Of a stretch of 37,724 bases of DNA, positions 16,040 through 23,910 are shown in pieces. This DNA comes from Acetatifactor sp. Lineage in GTDB: Bacteria > Bacillota > Clostridia > Lachnospirales > Lachnospiraceae. The translations under genes were made by a program, and so were the position numbers. Position 1 is the stretch's first letter; every line of letters starts with the position of its first letter. The stretch lies in NCBI GenBank assembly GCA_029055435.1, contig JAIDDH010000083.1, forward strand, positions 1 to 37,724. The letters are read 5' to 3'. Under the pieces are notes generated by a model. The model did not search any database and was not told the origin of the DNA. It was given only the letters and a program-made list of their open reading frames with translations.

Positions 16040-17494
16040 TTGGCGTCTGGAAACGGAGCGGAACACAAAAAAAAGAAAGGCAGACAAAATAATAAAAACA
16101 ATATCAGAAAATACCGAAAGCCTTTGAATCTCAATATTGGAATGTTGATTTTTGCGGGTATTTTTGTGTATGTCGTCGTGTGCGTGATCATCTATTTTCA
16201 GACAGGGCATATCGTGAGATATGAGGTCAAAAAGGGCTCGCTTGCCACCAATAATATCTATCGCGGCGTAGTGATCCGGGATGAGACTGTGGTGAATACG
16301 ACGTCTGCAGGGTATGTGAATTATTATGCCAATGAGGGGGAGCGCGTGGCGGCCTACGACCTGGTTTATATTGTGGATGAGACCGGACGTCTGAGCGAGG
16401 AGCTGGGAAATGCAAATATGGGCGAAAATACATTGAGTGACAAGGAGCTTTTGGAGTTCAGGAGCGAGCTTGTGAATTTTTCCCACGGTTTTGACGGCCA
16501 TGAGTTTTCCGCTGTGTATGATTTTAAAAATTCATTAAAAGGCACCGTGCAGAAGCTTGCAAATGCCAATATGCTGGAGAGCGTGGACCGCATCGGCTCA
16601 GGTTCCGGCGTGGCAAATATTGTCTCCCGCTGTTACGCGCCGCAGACCGGCGTGGTGAGCTACTGGGTGGACGGCTATGAGGACATGACTGCCGGGGAGG
16701 TGACGGAGGAGGTCTTTGACAAGAAGGCTTACGAGGAACGTAAGACACAGCTGCTTGGCAATGAACTTCTGGCGGCGGGGGATGCCGCGTACAAACTCTC
16801 TACCAGCGAGAACTGGTCTGTGGTCATTCCTATAGAGGATGCGGAGCGCGGAGCGGAACTGGAGGAGGAAGGCTATGTCAAGGTGCGCTTTCTCAAGAAT
16901 CAGTATGAGTCATGGGGGGCGACAAAGCTTTTAAACAATGGGGATGGAAAGCACTATCTGCAGCTTTCTTTCACAAATTCCATGATTACTTTTGTGAATG
17001 ACCGTTTTCTGGAGATTGAGCTTTTGCTCAACAATGATACGGGACTGAAGATTCCCAATTCCGCCATTGTGGACAAGGAGTTTTACCTGATTCCGGAGGA
17101 TTACGTATTTCCTCAGGGCGATTCGGGCAAGGGACAGGTGCTCAGACAGTATGTGATGGAGAACGGCGAGGTCTCCAGCCAGCTCTATGATATTTCTCTT
17201 TACAGCTATGACAAAAATACTAGAGAGTATTATGTGGATGCCGCTATTCTGAATGCGGGGGATACTCTGTTCAAGGAGAACGGACAGGATACCTTTGTGG
17301 TGAGCAGGAGAGCGACGCTCAAGGGCGTTTACAATGTCAATAATGGATATGCGGATTTCAGACAGATCAATATTCTGTATCAGAACGATGAGTACGCCAT
17401 TGTGAAGGCAAACACCCAATACGGGCTGAATGTGTATGATTATATTGCGCTGAACGCAGATTCCGTGCATGACGATCAGTTCATAAACGATTGA
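16040..17494 (+). CDS. HlyD-like single-pass membrane protein
   Basis: The 484-residue protein starts with a very basic, Asn-rich cytoplasmic segment. A single transmembrane helix lies at about residues 33-53 (IGMLIFAGIFVYVVVCVIIYF), followed by a large extracellular part. Just after the membrane, the stretch KGSLATNNIYRGVVIRDETVV...AGYVNYYANEGERV resembles the lipoyl/barrel-sandwich half of HlyD or membrane-fusion adaptors. The remainder contains mixed beta strands. No partner ABC or RND transporter lies next to it, so an export role is uncertain. Such proteins commonly sit beside yggS and sepF in Lachnospiraceae, which hints at a cell-envelope or division role. The start is TTG with GGAGGA seven bases upstream. 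Confidence 0.85.
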   Translation: MASGNGAEHKKKKGRQNNKNNIRKYRKPLNLNIGMLIFAGIFVYVVVCVIIYFQTGHIVRYEVKKGSLATNNIYRGVVIRDETVVNTTSAGYVNYYANEGERVAAYDLVYIVDETGRLSEELGNANMGENTLSDKELLEFRSELVNFSHGFDGHEFSAVYDFKNSLKGTVQKLANANMLESVDRIGSGSGVANIVSRCYAPQTGVVSYWVDGYEDMTAGEVTEEVFDKKAYEERKTQLLGNELLAAGDAAYKLSTSENWSVVIPIEDAERGAELEEEGYVKVRFLKNQYESWGATKLLNNGDGKHYLQLSFTNSMITFVNDRFLEIELLLNNDTGLKIPNSAIVDKEFYLIPEDYVFPQGDSGKGQVLRQYVMENGEVSSQLYDISLYSYDKNTREYYVDAAILNAGDTLFKENGQDTFVVSRRATLKGVYNVNNGYADFRQINILYQNDEYAIVKANTQYGLNVYDYIALNADSVHDDQFIND

Positions 17495-17511
17495 GAGGAA
17501 ATAAGATAAAA

Positions 17512-18228
17512 ATGGCTTCAGAAAGTTTTATTCGGGAAAATATGCTTCGGGTACAGGAGAATATCGAAAAGGCCTGTGAGATATCCGGCCGGGATGCGTC
17601 CGGGGTCACGCTGATTGCCGTGAGCAAGACAAAGCCCGTGGAGCTTCTCAGAGAAGCTTACGCGGCGGGAGCAAGAGATTTCGGTGAGAATAAGGTGCAG
17701 GAGCTTCTGGATAAAATTCCGCAGATGCCTGCCGACATCAGATGGCATATGATCGGGCATTTGCAGCGCAACAAAGTGAAGTATATTGTGGACAAGGTGT
17801 ATATGATACACAGCGTGGATTCCCTGAGACTGGCGGAAGAAATCAGCAGGGAGGCCGTAAAGCGGAATATCACGGTGAATATTCTGGTGGAAGTGAATGT
17901 GGCGCAGGAGGAGAGCAAGTTTGGAGCTGCGCCCGGAGAGGCGGAAAGTCTGGTTTCGGAGATTGCAAAATTACCTGGCATCTGTGTCAGAGGCCTGATG
18001 ACAATAGCTCCATTTGTGGAGGATGCGGAGGAAAATCGCGTATATTTTCAAAAGTTGACACAATTGTCTGTTGACATCATGAGCAAAAACACGGATAATA
18101 GAGGCATGGGCAGTGTTCTGTCCATGGGAATGACAGGCGATTATATGGTTGCCGTGGAGGAAGGTGCTACCTGTGTCCGGGTGGGGACGGGCATCTTCGG
18201 AGAGCGGGACTATAAAAAGGAGAGTTGA
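17512..18228 (+). CDS. YggS/PLPBP family pyridoxal-phosphate homeostasis protein
   Basis: This family binds PLP in a TIM-barrel related to alanine racemase and buffers free PLP; no catalytic activity is established. The PLP lysine is K39 in LIAVSKTKP. Other family marks are FGENKVQEL, WHMIGHLQRNKVKY, VNVAQEESKFG and the phosphate-binding SMGMTGDY...VRVGTGIFG. The preferred start is ATG 17512, 11 bases after AGAGGAA; the TTG at 17491, overlapping the previous stop, would add seven residues. It lies just upstream of sepF, the same pair as ylmE-ylmF in Bacillus. Confidence 0.95.
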   Translation: MASESFIRENMLRVQENIEKACEISGRDASGVTLIAVSKTKPVELLREAYAAGARDFGENKVQELLDKIPQMPADIRWHMIGHLQRNKVKYIVDKVYMIHSVDSLRLAEEISREAVKRNITVNILVEVNVAQEESKFGAAPGEAESLVSEIAKLPGICVRGLMTIAPFVEDAEENRVYFQKLTQLSVDIMSKNTDNRGMGSVLSMGMTGDYMVAVEEGATCVRVGTGIFGERDYKKES

Positions 18229-18231
18229 TAG

Positions 18232-18765
18232 ATGGGTGTCATGGATAAGTTTCTGAACTATATGAAATTGAATGATGAGGATGATGAATATTACGACGAT
18301 GATTATCTGGATGACGATGATGAGGCCGCCAGCGAGCCTGCGCCCAAGAAGACAGCTTCTTCCAGAGCGGCGAAGGACAATGCCGACGCCGGATATGAGG
18401 ATCGGGCTGCCAAGAGAACTGTTCAGCCCAAGGTGACGCCTATCCGTCAGAACGTAACCCGCAAGATGCCGGGTAACGGTATGGAGGTGTGTGTGATTAA
18501 GCCCAGCACCGTGGAGGATGCAAGGGAGATCACGGAGACGCTTCTGGCAAACCGCACTGTGGTTTTGAATCTGGAGGGCCTGGACGTGGATATTGCCCAG
18601 CGCATTATTGATTTTACCTCCGGCTCCTGTTTTGCGATATCTGGCAATCTGCAGAAGATTTCGCATTACATATTTATCATCACACCGGCCAGTGTGGACA
18701 TATCAGGAGATTTTCAGGATATCTTCGGCGGCTCCTTTGAGATGCCTTTAAACGGAGGTATATAA
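18232..18765 (+). CDS. sepF: cell division protein SepF
   Basis: SepF binds FtsZ and tethers and bundles its filaments at the membrane. The 177-residue protein starts with the membrane-targeting amphipathic stretch MGVMDKFLNYMKL, followed by an acidic Asp/Glu/Tyr-rich linker (residues 17-45) and a Lys/Ala-rich segment. The C-terminal SepF domain (about residues 85-170) contains VCVIKPSTVEDAREITETL, LNLEGLDVDIAQRIIDFTSG and the conserved final ISGNLQKI...FIITP. AGGAGAG precedes the ATG; only three bases separate it from yggS. A clear terminator follows. Confidence 0.95.
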   Translation: MGVMDKFLNYMKLNDEDDEYYDDDYLDDDDEAASEPAPKKTASSRAAKDNADAGYEDRAAKRTVQPKVTPIRQNVTRKMPGNGMEVCVIKPSTVEDAREITETLLANRTVVLNLEGLDVDIAQRIIDFTSGSCFAISGNLQKISHYIFIITPASVDISGDFQDIFGGSFEMPLNGGI

Positions 18766-18773
18766 AAAATTAC

Positions 18774-18800
18774 GGGCTTCCCGGATAGGGAAGCCTTTTT
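18774..18800 (+). terminator. intrinsic terminator after sepF
   Basis: GGCTTCCC pairs with GGGAAGCC around a short loop, followed by TTTTT (18796-18800). The hairpin sits between sepF and the aroB ribosome binding site, so aroB-lspA-rluD is either attenuated or has a weak promoter not seen here. Confidence 0.85.
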
Positions 18801-18811
18801 AGGAGAAAATT

Positions 18812-19921
18812 ATGGCACAGAGATTATCGGTTTCATATCAAAAAAAGCCCTGCTATGACATTGTGTTTTCACAGTCTTTTGCGGAGTTGTGGGAGGAGCT
18901 CAAAGGGCTCGGCGCGGACGGCAGGCGGCTTTGTATCGTCACGGATTCCCGTGTGGATGAGCTGTACGGAGATGCAGTCTTAAAGCTATTGGAGGGCAAT
19001 TGTCTCAAGACCGCAAAATATGTATTTCCCGCAGGGGAGGAGCACAAGACGCTGGATACGGTGAAGGGCGTTTACACCTATTTGATAGAGGAGGGTTTTG
19101 ACAGAAAGGACATGCTGATTGCTCTGGGCGGCGGCGTGGTGGGTGATCTCACTGGCTATGTGGCGGCCACTTATCTCAGAGGCATCGACTTTGTTCAGAT
19201 TCCCACTACCTTATTGTCTCAGGTGGACAGCTCCATCGGCGGCAAGACCGGGGTGGATTTTGACGGTTACAAAAATATGGTGGGGGCCTTTAAGATGCCC
19301 CGTCTGGTCTATATGAATCTCTCTGTTCTGAGCACTCTCGAGGACAGACAGTTTTTCTCTGGATTTGCGGAGGTCATGAAATCTGCGCTGATTAAGGATG
19401 CCGCCTTTTATGAGTGGCTTATCGAGAATATGTATGAGATATGCGAGAGGGATGCGGCTGTGCTGGAGGAGATGGTGCGGCGGTGCTGCGGCATCAAGAA
19501 GCTGGTGGTGGAAAAGGATCCCACAGAGCAGGGAGACAGGGCGCTTTTGAATCTGGGTCATACCATAGGTCACGCCATCGAGAAGGCAAAGAATTTTGAG
19601 CTTTATCACGGGGAATGCGTTGCGCTGGGCACGGTTGCCGCTGCTTATATTTCCTGGAAGAAGGAGCTGCTTTCCATGGAGGAATATTATGAAATTCGCG
19701 ATATGTTTGTGCCCTTTTATCTGCCGATTTCCGTGGACGGTATAGAGCCTGAGGAGATTCTGCGGCTCACGAAATCCGACAAGAAGATGAGCGCGGGTAA
19801 TATTCGGTTCATTCTCCTCAAAAAGATCGGCAAGGCATTTATTGACACGACTGTCACCGATGAGGAAATTCTGGCGGCCATAAAAGAAATTCAATTCAGC
19901 GATGAGGATGCACATGCGTAA
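18812..19921 (+). CDS. aroB: 3-dehydroquinate synthase AroB
   Basis: AroB converts DAHP to 3-dehydroquinate, the second step of the shikimate pathway, using NAD and a divalent metal. The 369-residue protein shows the NAD-binding GGGVVGDLTGYVAATYLRG, the substrate region IPTTLLSQVDSSIGGKTGVD, and the metal ligands in NLGHTIGHAIE plus the later LYHGECVALG. All are intact. Length is normal. AGGAG seven bases before ATG supports the start. It overlaps lspA by eight bases. No other aromatic-pathway gene is nearby, so its place inside a division/lipoprotein neighbourhood is unusual. Confidence 0.97.
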   Translation: MAQRLSVSYQKKPCYDIVFSQSFAELWEELKGLGADGRRLCIVTDSRVDELYGDAVLKLLEGNCLKTAKYVFPAGEEHKTLDTVKGVYTYLIEEGFDRKDMLIALGGGVVGDLTGYVAATYLRGIDFVQIPTTLLSQVDSSIGGKTGVDFDGYKNMVGAFKMPRLVYMNLSVLSTLEDRQFFSGFAEVMKSALIKDAAFYEWLIENMYEICERDAAVLEEMVRRCCGIKKLVVEKDPTEQGDRALLNLGHTIGHAIEKAKNFELYHGECVALGTVAAAYISWKKELLSMEEYYEIRDMFVPFYLPISVDGIEPEEILRLTKSDKKMSAGNIRFILLKKIGKAFIDTTVTDEEILAAIKEIQFSDEDAHA

Positions 19922-20468
19922 AGAAAGAAATAAAGACAATAAAAAGGTAAGCAAGGGGCTGATGCTTTGCGTTGATGCGCTGATCATCGCGCTTCTCCTC
20001 GGTCTTGATCAATATACCAAATATCTGGCGAGCACTGGGCTGAAGGGGAATCCTGCCTGGGTGCTGATTGACGGTGTGCTGGAGCTTCAGTATCTGGAAA
20101 ACCGCGGCTCCGCCTTCGGTATGCTGCAGAATCAGAAGTTTTTTATTCTGTTTGTGGGAATTATTTTTTTGGCGGTGATTCTCTTCTTTTTATTTAAATT
20201 GCCGAATAAGAAAAAATTTGTGAAGGTGCATGTGCTGCTCTCTGTGGTCATCGCGGGCGGAATCGGAAATATGATAGACCGCTTCCGTTTTGATTATGTG
20301 GTAGATTTCATCTCCTTTGTCCTGATCAATTATCCTATATTCAATGTGGCGGACATCTATATCGTGGTGGCTACCCTTGGGCTTTTCGTATTGTTTATGT
20401 TTGTGTTTCAGGAGAAGGATTTAGAATTTCTGAGTTTTAAGCAGAACCGTTATCGGGAGATAAAATAA
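19914..20468 (+). CDS. lspA: lipoprotein signal peptidase LspA
   Basis: LspA is the membrane aspartyl protease that removes signal peptides from prolipoproteins. The 184-residue protein has four membrane helices, the NRGSAFGML motif after the first loop, and the two catalytic Asp regions GGIGNMIDRFRFDYVVDFI and FNVADIYIVV. A basic N-terminal extension precedes the first helix. Three in-frame ATGs lie close together; ATG 19914 is preferred because GAGG (19904-19907) is six bases upstream, while 19902 overlaps it. Several lipoproteins in the window (D,D-carboxypeptidase, LivJ, the - strand lipoprotein) are likely substrates. Confidence 0.96.
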   Translation: MRKERNKDNKKVSKGLMLCVDALIIALLLGLDQYTKYLASTGLKGNPAWVLIDGVLELQYLENRGSAFGMLQNQKFFILFVGIIFLAVILFFLFKLPNKKKFVKVHVLLSVVIAGGIGNMIDRFRFDYVVDFISFVLINYPIFNVADIYIVVATLGLFVLFMFVFQEKDLEFLSFKQNRYREIK

Positions 20469-20487
20469 CCCGGGAGAGGAAAACAAC

Positions 20488-21411
20488 ATGGATGAGTTTG
20501 TGTTTCTTATCACGGAGGATATGGAGGATGAGCGTATTGACCGTTGTGTCAGTATGCTCATTGATTCTTTATCCCGCTCTTTTATCCAGAAAATGATAAA
20601 GGAAGGGCATGTCCGTGTAAACGGCGAGCCTGTAAAGAGCAGCTATCGGGTGAAGGCGGAGGACGAGGTGCGGTTCTGCCTGCCGGAAGCTGTGGAGCCC
20701 CATATTGACGCAGAGAATATTCCGCTGGACATTCTCTATGAGGATCAGGATGTGATTGTGGTGAACAAGCCCAAGGGCATGGTGGTACATCCCGCCGCCG
20801 GACATTACAGCGGGACATTGGTGAATGCGCTGTTATATCACTGCGGACAGGAGCTCTCGGGGATTAACGGCGTCATGCGGCCGGGGATTGTCCACCGGAT
20901 AGACCGTGATACCACCGGCTCCATTCTGGTATGTAAGAATGACCGAGCTCATAATTGCCTGGCTGCACAGCTGAAGGAACACAGCGTCAACCGGCGCTAT
21001 CACGCCATCTGTTACGGTGTGTTAACAGAGGACGAGGGAACCGTGGATAAACCGATCGGAAGACATCCCACGGAACGCAAAAAGATGGCTGTAAATGAAA
21101 AGTGCGGGAAGAGGGCGGTGACCCATTACCGGGTACTGCGGCGCTTTAAAAAGTATACTTATATCGAATGCGTGCTGGAGACGGGGCGCACACATCAGAT
21201 CCGCGTCCATATGGCGTCCATCGGACATCCCCTTCTGGGGGATGAGGTCTATGCCGGGGGCAGGAAATCCCCATATAAATTGGAGGGTCAGACCCTTCAC
21301 GCTAAAATATTAGGATTCAGGCATCCGCAGACGGAAGAGTATCTGGAGACGGATGCGCCGCTGCCGGAGTATTTTCAGCATCTGCTGGATATTTTAGAGC
21401 AGGAGTCCTGA
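20488..21411 (+). CDS. rluD: RluA/RluD-family ribosomal large-subunit pseudouridine synthase
   Basis: This enzyme isomerises uridines in 23S rRNA (RluD-type sites are in helix 69). The 307-residue protein has an N-terminal S4 RNA-binding domain (about residues 15-75, with SRSFIQKMIKEGHVRVNG) and the catalytic domain with the motif GIVHRIDRDTTGSILV. The catalytic Asp is in HRID; the usual HRLDkdTSG is HRIDrdTTG here. RTHQIRVHMASIGHPLLGD follows. The exact target cannot be told from sequence alone, so RluD is a best guess. It is 19 bases downstream of lspA, as in Bacillus ylyA/lspA/ylyB neighbourhoods. Confidence 0.9.
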   Translation: MDEFVFLITEDMEDERIDRCVSMLIDSLSRSFIQKMIKEGHVRVNGEPVKSSYRVKAEDEVRFCLPEAVEPHIDAENIPLDILYEDQDVIVVNKPKGMVVHPAAGHYSGTLVNALLYHCGQELSGINGVMRPGIVHRIDRDTTGSILVCKNDRAHNCLAAQLKEHSVNRRYHAICYGVLTEDEGTVDKPIGRHPTERKKMAVNEKCGKRAVTHYRVLRRFKKYTYIECVLETGRTHQIRVHMASIGHPLLGDEVYAGGRKSPYKLEGQTLHAKILGFRHPQTEEYLETDAPLPEYFQHLLDILEQES

Positions 21412-21428
21412 ATCGGAGCAAAAAAACA

Positions 21429-21457
21429 TTGTCTTAGCAAAAAAAATAACGTATAAT
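21429..21457 (+). promoter_or_regulatory. candidate promoter for the kinase-like/cyclase operon
   Basis: TTGTCT (21429-21434) and a perfect TATAAT (21452-21457) are 17 bases apart, within a very AT-rich gap, 33 bases before the start codon of the next gene. Confidence 0.65.
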
Positions 21458-21490
21458 AAAAGTGGATAATCTCGGATTGGAGGTGCTTTT

Positions 21491-22120
21491 ATGAATACTG
21501 TAATTACCATAGGTCGTCAGTTCGGCTCTGCCGGTCATGAGATCGGTGAAAAGGTTGCGGAATATTTTGGTATTAAATGTTATGACAAGGAGCTGCTTTC
21601 CCGGGCGGCAAAGGAGAGCGGGTTCTGCGAGGAAATGATTCAGAATCATGATGAGCGTCCAACCAATTCCTTTTTGTATAATCTGGTGATGGACACTTAT
21701 TCATTCGGTTACAATGCGTCCTCCTTTGTGGATATGCCTATCAGTCACAAGGTTTTCCTGGCACAGTTTGATACGATCAAGAAGATCGCGCAGGAGGGAC
21801 CATGTGTCATCGTCGGCCGCTGTGCGGACTATGCACTGGCGGACTGTAAGAATTGTATTCATCTCTTTATCTATGCGGATGAGGGCACCAAGACGAAGCG
21901 TATCATGGAAAAATACAGTATTCCCGAGGGGAAGGCACGGGACATGATTATTAAGAAAGATAAGCAGCGTCAGAGCTATTATAATTATTACTCTTCCAAA
22001 AAGTGGGGGCGTGCGGACAGCTATGATTTGTGCGTAAACAGTAGTGTGCTGGGCGTGGAGGGAACTGTGAAGCTGATTGCTCAGTATGTGGAAGATTTTG
22101 AGAAGAAAGGCACAAATTAA
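21491..22120 (+). CDS. cytidylate kinase-like family protein
   Basis: The 209-residue product belongs to the cytidylate-kinase-like P-loop family (AAA_26 type) that is abundant in gut Clostridia. It is not the housekeeping Cmk. The N-terminal loop reads ITIGRQFGSAGHEIG, where most relatives have GRxxGSGGRxIG. Strand motifs GPCVIVGRCADYAL, CIHLFIYAD and the LID-like KKDKQRQSYYNYYSSKKWG are typical. The nucleotide or protein substrate is unknown. It heads a tight group with two diguanylate cyclases 18 bases downstream, so a signalling role is possible but only inferred. GGAGGTG before the ATG supports the start. Confidence 0.88.
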   Translation: MNTVITIGRQFGSAGHEIGEKVAEYFGIKCYDKELLSRAAKESGFCEEMIQNHDERPTNSFLYNLVMDTYSFGYNASSFVDMPISHKVFLAQFDTIKKIAQEGPCVIVGRCADYALADCKNCIHLFIYADEGTKTKRIMEKYSIPEGKARDMIIKKDKQRQSYYNYYSSKKWGRADSYDLCVNSSVLGVEGTVKLIAQYVEDFEKKGTN

Positions 22121-22138
22121 GTTGGGGGGATTCTTTAC

Positions 22139-23908
22139 ATGACACATTTTAAAACGGGCGTTGCCGCAATTGACAGAAATTTACAAATAGTCAGAGCCGA
22201 TCAGAATTTCTATCAATTTATCGGTTGGGAGAATCCGATAGTTCTGGAACAGAGTGTTTTTAAGGAGGACTTCCCAAAGCTGAAGACCGCCCTGGAATCT
22301 GTTTTTGCTACGGGAGAGCGCATGGTGGAGACTTACCGCGTTCTGCGTCAGGACGAAAGTCTGCACTGGGTGGTCGCCGATATAACTATGAATGAGTTGA
22401 AGGAGCAGGGAGAGTTTGTCTGTCTGAATATACAGTCCATCGATATGCTGGAACAGGAGCTCAGCAAAATGAGCGACGAAGTGCGTCAGCTTGATGCTTA
22501 TCTGGATATCATGGATGAAATTTTCTTTCGATACAATGCGGAGGAAAACAGTTTCTGTCTGTTCATGAGCAGCGGGGGACAGCGTATACGCCTGTTTGGC
22601 GGCAGTTTTGACGTGTGGGAAAAGTCTTTTGTGGAGGGGCACTCGCTTACGGAAAAGAATCTGGATACATTCAGGCGCTTCTGTGCAGACGTGCGTCAGG
22701 GAACCCGCAGCTTTTCACATGAGGTCATGATGGCCAATCTGACCCGCGGCGAAGGGAAGGAATTGTATCTTCTGAAGGGAAAAGCAATTTCGGATATAGA
22801 TGGGAAGCCGCTGGTACTGGGGTGTGTCTATACGCTGGCCAAGGATTCCCGCCGCAGAAAATCCCGTCTTGGCGCGGATGCGGCAAAGGATGAGATGACA
22901 GGTCTTTTGAGTAAGAAGACTATTGCCGATTATATACAAAATTTCATGGAGACGAAATCCGGCGGAACCAGTTATCTCTGTGTGCTGGATGTGGATAATT
23001 TTAAAGGTGTGAATGACAATTACGGTCATCTCTTCGGCGATGAAGTGCTCATGACTGTGGCGGATATTCTGAAGGATGCCGTGGGAGACCGCGGTGTTGT
23101 GGGACGAATCGGCGGCGATGAGATGCTGATTTTCCTGGAAGATATCATTGACCGGGTAGATTTAAAAAGTATTCTCAGAACTATCCGCATCAATGTGGAA
23201 TGGGCTTATAAAGGAGTGCGGGATGACCTTCACCTGAGTTGTTCCATAGGAGCGGCAGCATGGCCCACGGATGCGGATAATTATAATGATTTATTTAAAA
23301 TTGCGGACAAAATGCTCTATCGGGCAAAGGAGGGCGGAAAGAACCGCTATATTATCTATACTCAGGGTGTTCACCCGAATCCGCTGGCCGGAGATGTTTC
23401 CGTGCCCGTGACACCTATGAAACAACAGAATGTGGCTATAAACAAGGAAAGGCTTCTTCTGGAACTGACAGAAAATTTCCTGCACCGCGGGATGTGGGGA
23501 GCAAAGTCTGTTCTGGAACAGACCGGGCTGGCATTTTCTCTGGTGGAGACAGATGTGTTTTATGATGAGCCGGTCTATACCGCCATGCATTGGAGAGCTG
23601 ATGGAAAGCCCCTTGAGAACGGGCGTCTTGACTATGCAGACAACACAAAGTTCCGGCAGTTGTTTGATGAGAATAATCTGGCGGTAATCAATCATACGGC
23701 AGATTTGGAATTCCTGTGTCCTGAGGCGTATGCGAGCCTGAGTGCGCAGCATGTGACCGCAGCGCTGATTTATCGCATGAACGGCAAGGTCGCAGGACAT
23801 GTAGTCTTTTATAAGGAAGAGTCTGCCTCCAGGATGTGGACGGAGTCCGATAAAATGTATTTGAATCTGATTGGAAAAATGATTGAATTAGTGCTTGGCG
23901 GGAGGTGA
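22139..23908 (+). CDS. diguanylate cyclase with PAS-like and GAF-like domains (paralogue 1)
   Basis: The 589-residue, apparently cytoplasmic protein is predicted to make cyclic di-GMP. The N-terminal part (about 1-115) is PAS-like, starting with TGVAAIDRNLQIVRADQNFYQFIG. A second sensory segment spans about 120-240. The GGDEF domain (about 255-405) has the Mg-binding LDVDNFKGVND and a signature at residues 325-329 that reads GGDEM rather than GGDEF. No RxxD inhibitory site is visible just upstream. The last 170 residues look GAF-like and lack EAL or HD-GYP motifs. GGGGGGA lies eight bases before the ATG. It is paralogous over its full length to the next gene. Confidence 0.92.
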   Translation: MTHFKTGVAAIDRNLQIVRADQNFYQFIGWENPIVLEQSVFKEDFPKLKTALESVFATGERMVETYRVLRQDESLHWVVADITMNELKEQGEFVCLNIQSIDMLEQELSKMSDEVRQLDAYLDIMDEIFFRYNAEENSFCLFMSSGGQRIRLFGGSFDVWEKSFVEGHSLTEKNLDTFRRFCADVRQGTRSFSHEVMMANLTRGEGKELYLLKGKAISDIDGKPLVLGCVYTLAKDSRRRKSRLGADAAKDEMTGLLSKKTIADYIQNFMETKSGGTSYLCVLDVDNFKGVNDNYGHLFGDEVLMTVADILKDAVGDRGVVGRIGGDEMLIFLEDIIDRVDLKSILRTIRINVEWAYKGVRDDLHLSCSIGAAAWPTDADNYNDLFKIADKMLYRAKEGGKNRYIIYTQGVHPNPLAGDVSVPVTPMKQQNVAINKERLLLELTENFLHRGMWGAKSVLEQTGLAFSLVETDVFYDEPVYTAMHWRADGKPLENGRLDYADNTKFRQLFDENNLAVINHTADLEFLCPEAYASLSAQHVTAALIYRMNGKVAGHVVFYKEESASRMWTESDKMYLNLIGKMIELVLGGR

Positions 23909-23910
23909 GT

